Below, in pieces: positions 33,304-40,731 of a stretch of 43,120 bases of DNA. Below the pieces are notes generated by a model. It searched no databases, was not told where the DNA came from, and saw nothing but the letters and a program-made list of their open reading frames with translations. The translations under genes and the position numbers were made by a program. Source of the stretch: Selenomonadales bacterium OttesenSCG-928-I06 (lineage in GTDB: Bacteria; Bacillota; Negativicutes; Sporomusales; Sporomusaceae). The stretch lies in the NCBI GenBank assembly GCA_030266395.1, contig JAJDHX010000007.1, positions 1 to 43,120 of the forward strand. Direction: 5' to 3'. Numbering within the stretch: the stretch's first letter is position 1; every line of letters starts with the position of its first letter.

Positions 33304-34368
33304 TTAAAATCTCGGCATACCTCCGCCAAAATTATTATTAGTTTGTTTTGACTGTGGCAAAACAACAACGTCACCTTCATTTAATCCTTGTAATATTTCT
33401 ATTGATTCATCAGTAGAAAGACCTGTAACAACAGCGATTGTTTGCACTTCATTATTTTTCCCTAAAACTTGTACCACTTTTTTCCCGGCACTTTCTTTTA
33501 CTGCAAGAAGCGGAATAAGAAGTGTATCTTTACTTACCCCTGTAGTTACAGAAACTCTTGCTGTCATAGTAGGAAACAGAAGTCCCTCAGGTGCATCTAT
33601 ATCTATTGTTACCGGATAATAAATAACATTATCTGTTGTATCTGCAAGCTGAGATATTCTGGAGACAACTCCGGAAAATATTCTGTCAGGATACGTATCT
33701 ACAGTAAAAATTGCTTTTTGACCTACTTTTATTTGTCCTATATCAGACTCATCTATCTTTGTTTCTACTTGCATTTTAGACATATCTGAAATTGTAAGCA
33801 AAATCATTGGAGTTGAAATACCAGGTGCAACAGTTTGCCCGGCAGAGATAGGTTCACCAATTACAATACCTGACATAGGTGCTTTTATTATGGTATCTTC
33901 TACCTGCGAAACATAGTCTTCATATGCGGCTTTAGCTACTTCATAATCCATTAAAGCACCATCTAATGACTGGTATGAAATAGCACCAGTGTCAGCTAAT
34001 TTTTTATTTCTGTAATAATTTATTTCAGCATTTACAAGCTTTGCCTTAACTTGAGCTAATTGTGCCTTCATTGAAGTGTCATCAAGTTCTATTAACACTG
34101 TACCTTCTTCAACATAATCATTTTCTTCAACATGTACTTTAGTGATAAGTCCTGTTATTTTAGAACTTACATCTACACTATTAACAGGAGAAATTGTACC
34201 TGTTGCCGATACTAAAGCCTCTATGTTACCTCTCTTCACAACAGATGTCTTTAAAGTCTCCTTAGGAGTTTTATATTCTATATACATCGGTACTGCAAAA
34301 TAAGCAATAACAGCTAATACCAAAACAATTATCAATTTATACTTATGTCTCAAGATCATATCTGTCAT
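33304..34368 (-). CDS. MacA-type periplasmic adaptor (membrane fusion protein)
   Basis: A 354-residue HlyD/RND-type adaptor. It has an N-terminal membrane anchor (about 10-28), a split lipoyl domain around a short helical hairpin (VDVSSKITGLITKVHVEENDYVEEGTVLIEL ... IIKAPMSGIVIGEPISAGQTV, with the quoted parts being its two half-motifs), then beta-barrel and membrane-proximal domains ending in Gln/Asn-rich residues. The start is the ATG at 34368, with AAGGAG eight bases upstream; a TTG just before it is not needed. It would link the ATPase/permease pair to an OM channel, probably the TolC at 25414-26745, since no other channel gene is in the operon. Confidence 0.88.
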   Translation of the reverse strand: MTDMILRHKYKLIIVLVLAVIAYFAVPMYIEYKTPKETLKTSVVKRGNIEALVSATGTISPVNSVDVSSKITGLITKVHVEENDYVEEGTVLIELDDTSMKAQLAQVKAKLVNAEINYYRNKKLADTGAISYQSLDGALMDYEVAKAAYEDYVSQVEDTIIKAPMSGIVIGEPISAGQTVAPGISTPMILLTISDMSKMQVETKIDESDIGQIKVGQKAIFTVDTYPDRIFSGVVSRISQLADTTDNVIYYPVTIDIDAPEGLLFPTMTARVSVTTGVSKDTLLIPLLAVKESAGKKVVQVLGKNNEVQTIAVVTGLSTDESIEILQGLNEGDVVVLPQSKQTNNNFGGGMPRF

Positions 34369-34442
34369 CAAAATTTCTCCTTAAGTTTATATTTGAAAAT
34401 ATATAAATCATATTTGATACACCTTGTAATTCCACAATAAAA

Positions 34443-34527
34443 GAAGTTTATCCTGCCTTACTTTTTAACAAAAAGTAAACTATTATTTAACAATAAATAA
34501 AATCTTTATTTAGCAGGATAAACTTCT
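34443..34527 (-). terminator. Nested terminator overlapping the end of btuF
   Basis: AGAAGTTTATCCTGC (34443-34457) is perfectly inverted as GCAGGATAAACTTCT (34513-34527). The second arm is the end of the btuF coding sequence, and the intervening bases contain another perfect stem (TTACTTTTT/AAAAAGTAA). On the minus strand the outer stem is followed by TTTTATTG. It closes the B12 operon and separates it from the macA group. Confidence 0.65.
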
Positions 34528-35450
34528 CTTATTATATTTTCCACAGCAAAAACAACATATTGAGATGTAGCATAAGTATATTTACTGTCTATTTTTATGA
34601 AACTTCTGTTCTTTACTGCATTTACAGTTTTCAGGGCAGAATCATTTGAAATTTCTTCTTCTAAATTATTATAACTGTCATCCTCGTAAGCCCAAGTAGA
34701 AATCATTATAACATCTGGATTAACACTTACAAGCTGTTCTTTACTTAAATACCCATCTTTGCTGATACCTAATAAAGATGCACCATTTATAACAAATGAA
34801 TTCTTATATATATCATCCAGCATACTGCCTGTGCCGCCATAACAGCCCATAGGTGATAAAGCAATTATAGTTTTTCTTTCTTTTACCGGAATATCTTTAA
34901 CCTTGTTTTGACAATTGCTTAATCTAAGCTCCATATCTCTAACAAGTTCTTTGCCTTTAGCCAAAGAATCTACTGCTTGGCTTAAATCTATTATCAATCC
35001 CTTAACTTCTTCTATAGTATCAGGAGTTTTATAAACATAAACATTAAGTCCAATTTCTTCTAAGATTTTGATTAAATCTTGGCTATGCCAATCTGCAGCA
35101 ATTATGATATCGGGTTTTAAGGAAATAATTGTTTCTGCATTTTGATTAGGAAGTTTAAAAACAGCTTTGCTTTCTTCTACTATATTAGATATTCCTGCAT
35201 CTTTTGAGAGATTAGTAAAAGCGACTATCCTATCTTTGGAAACAAGTTCAAGTAATATTTCATCACTACATAAAGTTAATGAAACAATTCTAACAGGAGG
35301 ATTATTTAGTTTTATTACTTTACCTCTGCTATCTGTTACTTTATACTGCCCCTCCTGAGGAGTAATTGCATTTTTACTGCAACCACTTAAGAGCAAGCTA
35401 AAACAAATTATTGCAGCTAGTATTAATACTAACCTGTTTTTCAAATACAT
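34506..35450 (-). CDS. btuF: Corrinoid (vitamin B12)-type ABC transporter substrate-binding lipoprotein
   Basis: A 314-residue type III periplasmic binding protein. The signal peptide ends in the lipobox LLSGC (Cys24), so it is a lipoprotein. The N-terminal lobe (about 55-165: RIVSLTLCSDEILLEL, ETIISLKPDIIIAADWHSQ) and C-terminal lobe (about 185-314: KTIIALSPMGCYGGTGSMLDDI) are joined by a long helix, as in BtuF/FecB. BtuF and siderophore-binding proteins are hard to tell apart, but this gene belongs to an operon headed by a cobalamin riboswitch. It starts three bases after the TIM-barrel gene with GAGGTG upstream, and is the last gene of the operon. Confidence 0.82.
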   Translation of the reverse strand: MYLKNRLVLILAAIICFSLLLSGCSKNAITPQEGQYKVTDSRGKVIKLNNPPVRIVSLTLCSDEILLELVSKDRIVAFTNLSKDAGISNIVEESKAVFKLPNQNAETIISLKPDIIIAADWHSQDLIKILEEIGLNVYVYKTPDTIEEVKGLIIDLSQAVDSLAKGKELVRDMELRLSNCQNKVKDIPVKERKTIIALSPMGCYGGTGSMLDDIYKNSFVINGASLLGISKDGYLSKEQLVSVNPDVIMISTWAYEDDSYNNLEEEISNDSALKTVNAVKNRSFIKIDSKYTYATSQYVVFAVENIIREVYPAK

Positions 35451-35453
35451 CTC

Positions 35454-36407
35454 TCACCTCAGTGCTTCTTTTTGAATACTAAGTTTCTCTTGCCAGTCTT
35501 CTTTAGTAATTTGAACAATTTCATGTACTAAAAACTCTGGCTGTATCATTTCTACAATCTCTTTTACTCTTTTTGTTTCAAACGGCAGATGTCTGTCTAT
35601 TTTCAAAATATGTGAAATTATTTCAAACTCTTTTTTAAAAAAAGGATTCTCTTTTTGAACTTGTCTAATATAATCTCCAGAAAGCGAATAATGAAGATGT
35701 ATGCCTTTAATATATTTTTTATATTCTCCTAAATTCTCAACTGTATTTAATATATAAGTAACTGCTTCATCTTGATTTTTTAAATCCAGATTAGTACTTA
35801 ATAAATGACCAGTATCCAGCATTATTCCTTTGTTTTCGTGCTTTATATTATCAAGAAAAATGCCTGTTAAATTTTTATCAAGCAAAGTCAAGCCTGGCCA
35901 CCACAAATTTTCAAATAAAACAGTCATATCTTCGGGAATATATTTTAAAAGTTTATTGAAAAATTCAATAAATGCTGTCATTACTTCCTTGTCACCATAT
36001 CTAAAATTAAAATTGACAACTTCATCTCTTCTGGCATTACTTACATGAAAAACTACATATTCAGCTCCAGCATCCACTGCTAAAGCAATATTATCAGCAA
36101 AAGGCTGCAACATTCCTTTTTTAGTAAATCCATTATAAGTTTTGGCTATCGTATTTTTAGTTTCATAATCTTTTAAAACCTTATCCTCATTACCATACCA
36201 AAAGTCAAGCCAGTTACTATAAAAAGGCAAATGAACCCCTTTTATAAATTCTTTTTTATGAACATCTTTTTCCCATTTATCGCAAAAAAACATCTCAATT
36301 CCATCAAGATTATTTAACTCCAAAAAATCACACAAGTTTTCAGCATTATTATCAAAAAATCTTATATTATCTTCTTTATAATTAGAAAAATTAACTAACT
36401 CTAACAA
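35454..36407 (-). CDS. TIM-barrel metal-dependent enzyme of the AP endonuclease 2/xylose isomerase superfamily; candidate cobamide-remodelling hydrolase CbiR
   Basis: A 317-residue xylose-isomerase-like TIM barrel. Candidate metal ligands and active-site residues lie on successive strands: GVHLPF (His59), VVFHVSN (His121), VLFENLWWPG (Glu166), IMLDTGHL (Asp198, His201), GIHLHYS (His237, His239) and LVHEI (Glu296). Members include AP endonuclease IV, sugar isomerases and CbiR, the cobamide-remodelling enzyme first described in Akkermansia muciniphila, which cuts the nucleotide loop of cobamides. Its place between tonB and btuF in a cobalamin-riboswitch operon makes CbiR the best guess; this is inference from context. 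A sugar-phosphate isomerase remains possible. It begins six bases after the tonB stop. Confidence 0.7.
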   Translation of the reverse strand: MLELVNFSNYKEDNIRFFDNNAENLCDFLELNNLDGIEMFFCDKWEKDVHKKEFIKGVHLPFYSNWLDFWYGNEDKVLKDYETKNTIAKTYNGFTKKGMLQPFADNIALAVDAGAEYVVFHVSNARRDEVVNFNFRYGDKEVMTAFIEFFNKLLKYIPEDMTVLFENLWWPGLTLLDKNLTGIFLDNIKHENKGIMLDTGHLLSTNLDLKNQDEAVTYILNTVENLGEYKKYIKGIHLHYSLSGDYIRQVQKENPFFKKEFEIISHILKIDRHLPFETKRVKEIVEMIQPEFLVHEIVQITKEDWQEKLSIQKEALR

Positions 36408-36413
36408 TACATA

Positions 36414-37082
36414 TCAACCCTTTAAAATAAAATCTACTGGAATATTATAATAATACACCACGGCTTCTCCTGATGCATTTCTGGCAGGAGAAAATCGCCA
36501 CTTATATATAGCTTTTACAGCTTCTTCATCAAACTGAGAATATCCGCTTGATTCTGTTATTGTAACTTCATCCGGAATCCCTTTTTTAGAAATTCTAACT
36601 TTCAAGATAACACTTGCCTCAAGCCCTTTATCACGAGCAAATTGAGGATACTTTGGTTTAATTTTCTTTAAAACTTCAGGTTTTGTTACTATATCTGAAC
36701 CACCATCGCCGTTGTTAATTCCGGCTCCGGAGACTCTATCATTATTAGATGATGAACCTTCAATACTTGTACTGTTTGCCAAATTGCCTACTATATTACC
36801 AGCTGCATTTGAAATAAAACCATTGCTTTTTATATTATTAACTGAAACAGGTTTATTGTTTTCATCAGCAGAGACTTTCCTGATATCATTATCAAGTCTT
36901 AAATTAGCAGCATTCGTAGCTCCTGCCGCTAAAGAAGGTTTTTGATCATCAAGCAAATAAACTTGAATCTGATTTAAATTTTCCTGATAAAATGCTTCAT
37001 TTCTAATGACTGTTCCTAAAAAAACAAAAATGAATAAATGAAAAATCACTGAAATAAGGATCGCTTTATGCCATCTCTCCAT
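36414..37082 (-). CDS. tonB: TonB energy transducer
   Basis: Carries proton-motive energy from ExbB/ExbD to the OM receptor. From the ATG at 37082 (MERWHKAILISVIFHLFIFV), with AAGGAG upstream, it has 222 residues: an N-terminal membrane helix (about 5-25), a Ser/Asn/Gly-rich periplasmic spacer (about 50-140) and the TonB C-terminal domain (about 145-222: IKPKYPQFARDKGLEASVIL, ESSGYSQFDEEAVKAIYKWRF). The spacer has few Pro-Lys/Pro-Glu repeats, unlike E. coli TonB. A frame extending to 37148 overlaps exbD and is not used. It follows exbD by four bases. Confidence 0.92.
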   Translation of the reverse strand: MERWHKAILISVIFHLFIFVFLGTVIRNEAFYQENLNQIQVYLLDDQKPSLAAGATNAANLRLDNDIRKVSADENNKPVSVNNIKSNGFISNAAGNIVGNLANSTSIEGSSSNNDRVSGAGINNGDGGSDIVTKPEVLKKIKPKYPQFARDKGLEASVILKVRISKKGIPDEVTITESSGYSQFDEEAVKAIYKWRFSPARNASGEAVVYYYNIPVDFILKG

Positions 37083-37086
37083 TATT

Positions 37087-37497
37087 TCAATCTCCTTTTT
37101 TCCTAGTAGCAAGTGCAATTTTATTAACTTTAGCACTTCTAAGCTCATCTAAAACAGCTACAACAGTTTTATATGGAATATTTTCATCTGCGTTTAAAAC
37201 AAATACTGTTTCTTTGTTATTTTGCGATTCTATTAAAGCTTTATTTTTTAAAAGGTTAAGAGGTATTTCCTCATTCCCAAACACAATATTGCCATTAGCA
37301 AGAACAGAAATATTGACATTAGTCCCCATTTCTATTTCATATGTCGCTGTTTGTGGTAAATTTAGAGATATAGACCGCTGTTCGACCATATATAATGTGC
37401 TTAGCATAAAAAAGACCAAAAGAAAGAATATTATGTCGATCATCGGAATAATCATCAGTTTCGGTTTTCTTTCGTTTCTGAGATTACTTAGTTTCAT
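37087..37497 (-). CDS. exbD: Biopolymer transport protein ExbD
   Basis: A single-pass inner-membrane protein of the TonB motor. The membrane helix IPMIDIIFFLLVFFMLSTLY contains the conserved proton-path Asp21; the C-terminal periplasmic domain (about 45-136) has the usual NADENIPYKTVVAVLDELRSA block. The ATG at 37497 is six bases after GAGG; an ATG at 37503 touches the ribosome site, so the inner one is preferred (136 residues). The start lies inside the end of exbB (14-base overlap), indicating coupled translation. Confidence 0.93.
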   Translation of the reverse strand: MKLSNLRNERKPKLMIIPMIDIIFFLLVFFMLSTLYMVEQRSISLNLPQTATYEIEMGTNVNISVLANGNIVFGNEEIPLNLLKNKALIESQNNKETVFVLNADENIPYKTVVAVLDELRSAKVNKIALATRKKGD

Positions 37498-38119
37498 AAT
37501 CATCCTCTTTTACTGGTTTATTTATAAATACTATGCCGACCTCTTCCAACAAAGTGATAACCTTGTCTACTTTATGGTTGAAATAGCTGTAGAAAAACAT
37601 AGCCAGTACTGCCACACAAAGCCCAAAAGCTGTTGCAATTAATGCTTCTGCTACTCCATCAGCAATTTTAAGAGGTTCACCACTTTTAACATTCATGATA
37701 TTGAAAGCTTGTATCATACCAATTACTGTACCTAAAAGCCCTAATAACGGTGCAATTGTAACTATTGTTTCCAGATGAGTCAAATTTTCTCTTAGCTTTG
37801 CAATACTTATGGCAGCCTGACTTTCAAAAACTTCTTTATACATATTATAATTGTTTTTCATTGTAGATATTGTAGTGTAAATAACACTTGCTACAATATT
37901 TTTGTTTCCTTCACACATTTTCTCAGCTAAATCTAATTGATTTGTTTTTATTAAATATTTTACCTCTTCAACAAAAACCAAATCATTTACCTTAACATTT
38001 TTGTAATAATTATACCTTTCTACTGCTATTGCTATAACTATTATAGAACATAGCAAAATAAGATACATAACCGGACCGCCTGCTTTAAATATGAAAAAAT
38101 ATTCTTTAATAAAATCCAT
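37484..38119 (-). CDS. exbB: Biopolymer transport protein ExbB (MotA/TolQ/ExbB family)
   Basis: A 211-residue proton-channel subunit with three membrane segments (VMYLILLCSIIVIAIAVERY, LETIVTIAPLLGLLGTVIGMIQAF, and IADGVAEALIATAFGLCVAVLAMFFYSYF). LLGLLGTV and the GVAEALIATAFGL stretch are family signatures. Given the B12 operon context it would energise BtuB through TonB. The 259-base gap upstream separates it from btuD, so it may also be expressed from its own start point. GAGGAAT lies before the ATG at 38119. Confidence 0.93.
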   Translation of the reverse strand: MDFIKEYFFIFKAGGPVMYLILLCSIIVIAIAVERYNYYKNVKVNDLVFVEEVKYLIKTNQLDLAEKMCEGNKNIVASVIYTTISTMKNNYNMYKEVFESQAAISIAKLRENLTHLETIVTIAPLLGLLGTVIGMIQAFNIMNVKSGEPLKIADGVAEALIATAFGLCVAVLAMFFYSYFNHKVDKVITLLEEVGIVFINKPVKEDDYETK

Positions 38120-38378
38120 TGCTGTTCATTCCTCTGTTATTTAATTTTTAAAAATATTTCCGGAAAATATTTTTGGTTAAGGCTTTACAAACCTAGGTAA
38201 TATCTTTATTGAAGTCCTTTATGTTTTTTGTAAAATGAAAAAACATCTTTTTGCTGCATTTTCTAATTTAATTATCGCAATTTTAATCGCAAATAAGTTC
38301 TGGTAATTACGGTTTCGCTTTAAGATAAGCAACATAATCGCAATTTTTATATTTCGACTTTTAACAAACAAATATTTT
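38120..38378. other. 259-base gap between btuD and exbB with hairpins and ATCGCAA repeats
   Basis: No gene. Seen here: a stem around CCGG just before exbB (AAAAATATTT/AAATATTTTT with a bulge, about 38152-38176), an AT-rich perfect stem ATGTTTTTT (38221-38229)/AAAAAACAT (38238-38246), and three copies of ATCGCAA at 38274-38280, 38286-38292 and 38337-38343, the first two 12 bases apart. I cannot assign a firm promoter. Confidence 0.4.
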
Positions 38379-39623
38379 TTACGTGTTTTGCAAAAAATGT
38401 TCTATTTTTATTAAAAATTTCTTTAAATTCCATACTTCAACATTATCTCTGGCAACTAAGTCTCTATATAATTTCACAGCTTCACCATTAGTAAAATCAC
38501 GGTTTTCGATGTCGTCATCTTCAATAATAATCAATTTTTTTGCCTGAAAAGCATCTTTTAAATTACTAATATTTTGCATAGTAAATTTCAAATTCCCTAA
38601 AACTGTTAGATCTGCTGCTTGTATTTTTTCTATATTTTGCCTGCTCATTTCAGCACTAATTTCAGCACTAATTTCTTTGAGACAATCTATTTGAAATGCC
38701 TTTAAAACAAGATAATCTATAGTATCTTCAAAAATAACTCCTGCACTTAAAGAACACCCTAATTCATATAAAACATTTACCAGACCACTTAAAGTATCGC
38801 CACTGCCAATAAGATGCACTTTCTTGTTGATTTGAAAATTCTTTTTCAAATATGTATGTATAGCTAAATCACCTGTAATTTTATTAGGATAAACTATTGA
38901 ATCCAGATTAAATGCTTTTCTTAAATATTCTTTTGTTATAACTTCTGCAGGAGTTCCATCTGCAATGATACTGCCTTTATTTAAAAGAATTAATCTAGAG
39001 CAAAATTTAGCGGCAATTTCTAAATCATGTACAACTACTAAAATTGTTTTACCTAGTTTACAAATAGAATGCAAATAATTAAACACCTCTTCTTGATAAG
39101 ATAAATCAAGATCAGATATTGGTTCATCCAGATAAATTATTTTAGTTTCCTGAGTAAGTATTTTTGCTAATAAAACTCTTTTTCGCTCGCCACCAGAAAC
39201 TTGATTGATTTTTCTATCTTTCAATTCTTCTACATCTGCAAATTCAAGATATTTAGCTGCTATTTCTTTATCTTCTTTTTGCTCATGTTGCCACCAAGCA
39301 AGATAAGGATATCTGCCCATAAGAACTATATCCAAAACAGAATATCCAAAAGAAATTTGAAGATCTTGCTGCATATAAGCAACATGTTTAGCAAATTCTT
39401 TTTCTTTATATAAACTTATATCTTTATTAAATAATTTTACTGTTCCTGAAAAATCTTTTTCTTGATTGGCTAAACTCCTAAGAAGTGTACTTTTGCCAGC
39501 ACCATTTGCACCTATGATACCTATAAATTCTCCTTCTTTTACACTAATGTTTATATTTTCCAAGATTTCTCTGTTTTGTTTTTTCACAGCTAAGTCTTTA
39601 ACATTTAAAATCTCTTTATTCAT
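38379..39623 (-). CDS. btuD: Corrinoid ABC transporter ATP-binding protein with an extra C-terminal domain
   Basis: The first ~255 residues are a BtuD/FecE-type ATPase: Walker A GANGAGKST (38-46), Q-loop MQQDLQISFGYSV, signature VSGGERKRV, Walker B IIYLDEPISDLD, H-loop VVHDLE. The remaining ~160 residues form an added domain with a Rossmann-like start (KVHLIGSGDTLSGLVNVLYELGCSLSAGVIF) and later AADLTVLGNLKFTM and KLIIIEDDD. Long BtuD proteins with such an extension are known in some archaea and bacteria, but its role is not established. The ATG directly abuts the btuC stop. A 12-base tandem duplication within the extension encodes EISA twice. Confidence 0.85.
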   Translation of the reverse strand: MNKEILNVKDLAVKKQNREILENINISVKEGEFIGIIGANGAGKSTLLRSLANQEKDFSGTVKLFNKDISLYKEKEFAKHVAYMQQDLQISFGYSVLDIVLMGRYPYLAWWQHEQKEDKEIAAKYLEFADVEELKDRKINQVSGGERKRVLLAKILTQETKIIYLDEPISDLDLSYQEEVFNYLHSICKLGKTILVVVHDLEIAAKFCSRLILLNKGSIIADGTPAEVITKEYLRKAFNLDSIVYPNKITGDLAIHTYLKKNFQINKKVHLIGSGDTLSGLVNVLYELGCSLSAGVIFEDTIDYLVLKAFQIDCLKEISAEISAEMSRQNIEKIQAADLTVLGNLKFTMQNISNLKDAFQAKKLIIIEDDDIENRDFTNGEAVKLYRDLVARDNVEVWNLKKFLIKIEHFLQNT

Positions 39624-40646
39624 CTAAAACAAGCCCTCCTTTTGTGCTCGTTTTAAAAGATAGAGAAAATATGGGGCACCTATTAAAGCAGTAGTAATAC
39701 CTACTCTAAGCTCCATAGGCGCAATAACTACTCTGCTTAAAATATCACACAACAGTAAGAATACTGCTCCAAACAAAGCACTTGAAGGTAACAAAAGTCT
39801 ATGTTCAGGTCCTAAAATAAGCCTCATTATGTGAGGTACCACAAGTCCCACAAACCCTATGCTGCCACTTACCGAAACAGCCGCAGCAGTAGTAAAAGAA
39901 GCTATAAACAGCAATAACAATCTTAACTTAAAAACAGGCACACCTATTGCCGCTGCCTCAGTTTCTCCCATTGATAAAACATTAATATGTCTTGCTAATA
40001 AACAAAGCATTGTAATTCCAATTATAATTGGCGGAAATGCCAGATATACATGTTCCCAGCGTCTATAATCCAAGCCACCGACTGTCCAAAATAAAAATTC
40101 TCTAATATTATGTTCATTGGTAAATGTCAAAATGCCTGAAGTAATTGCAGCTATAAAAATACTGACACTTACCCCTGCCAAAAGAAGCATCATTGGAGGA
40201 ATTTTCTTATCTTTCATTGCCAGAAATATAGTTAAAGAAACACTAAGCAAAGCAAAAAGAAAAGCCAGCATAGGCATATAAAACATGCCATATGCAGTAA
40301 GACCGGTAACTATAGCAATTACAGCACCTAAAGAAGCTCCGCTGGAAAGACCTATTAAACTTGGATCTGCCAAAGGATTGCTAAATAAACCTTGCATTAC
40401 TGCCCCGGTTATAGCAAGTGCTGCCCCAGCTAAAATTGCAATTAAAGCTCTGGGTATTCTGATATTATAAAGCACTGCCGCCTGTTCTTCAGTCAGCACG
40501 TTAATTTCTGAAGTTAGACCAAAAAAATTAGTAAATGCTAAAAAAGTTGTTTTAACAGGTATGTCCATCTGTCCTAGACATAAAGAAACAACAAAGCTCA
40601 CCATAAGTAATAATATTAAAATTATAAAAACAACTTTTTTAGTCAT
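39624..40646 (-). CDS. btuC: Corrinoid ABC transporter permease, FecCD/BtuC family
   Basis: A 340-residue permease with about ten hydrophobic segments. Family blocks: RIPRALIAILAGAALAITGAVMQGLFSNPLADPSLIGLSSGASLGA, GVSVSIFIAAITSGI, FWTVGGLDYRRWEHV, and SVSGSIGFVGLVVPHIMRLILGPEHR near the C-terminus, the last being the coupling region that contacts the ATPase. Siderophore permeases have the same blocks; the assignment to corrinoids comes from the riboswitch and the neighbouring btuB/btuF. It lies 85 bases after btuB, with AAGGAAAG before the ATG at 40646. Confidence 0.87.
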   Translation of the reverse strand: MTKKVVFIILILLLMVSFVVSLCLGQMDIPVKTTFLAFTNFFGLTSEINVLTEEQAAVLYNIRIPRALIAILAGAALAITGAVMQGLFSNPLADPSLIGLSSGASLGAVIAIVTGLTAYGMFYMPMLAFLFALLSVSLTIFLAMKDKKIPPMMLLLAGVSVSIFIAAITSGILTFTNEHNIREFLFWTVGGLDYRRWEHVYLAFPPIIIGITMLCLLARHINVLSMGETEAAAIGVPVFKLRLLLLFIASFTTAAAVSVSGSIGFVGLVVPHIMRLILGPEHRLLLPSSALFGAVFLLLCDILSRVVIAPMELRVGITTALIGAPYFLYLLKRAQKEGLF

Positions 40647-40731
40647 GCTAACTTTCCTTATAGCTTATTTTTTTCCTAATTTTAAAAAGTGGCAGAAAAC
40701 ACAGAATTCAAAACCCTGTGTTTTTAATATT

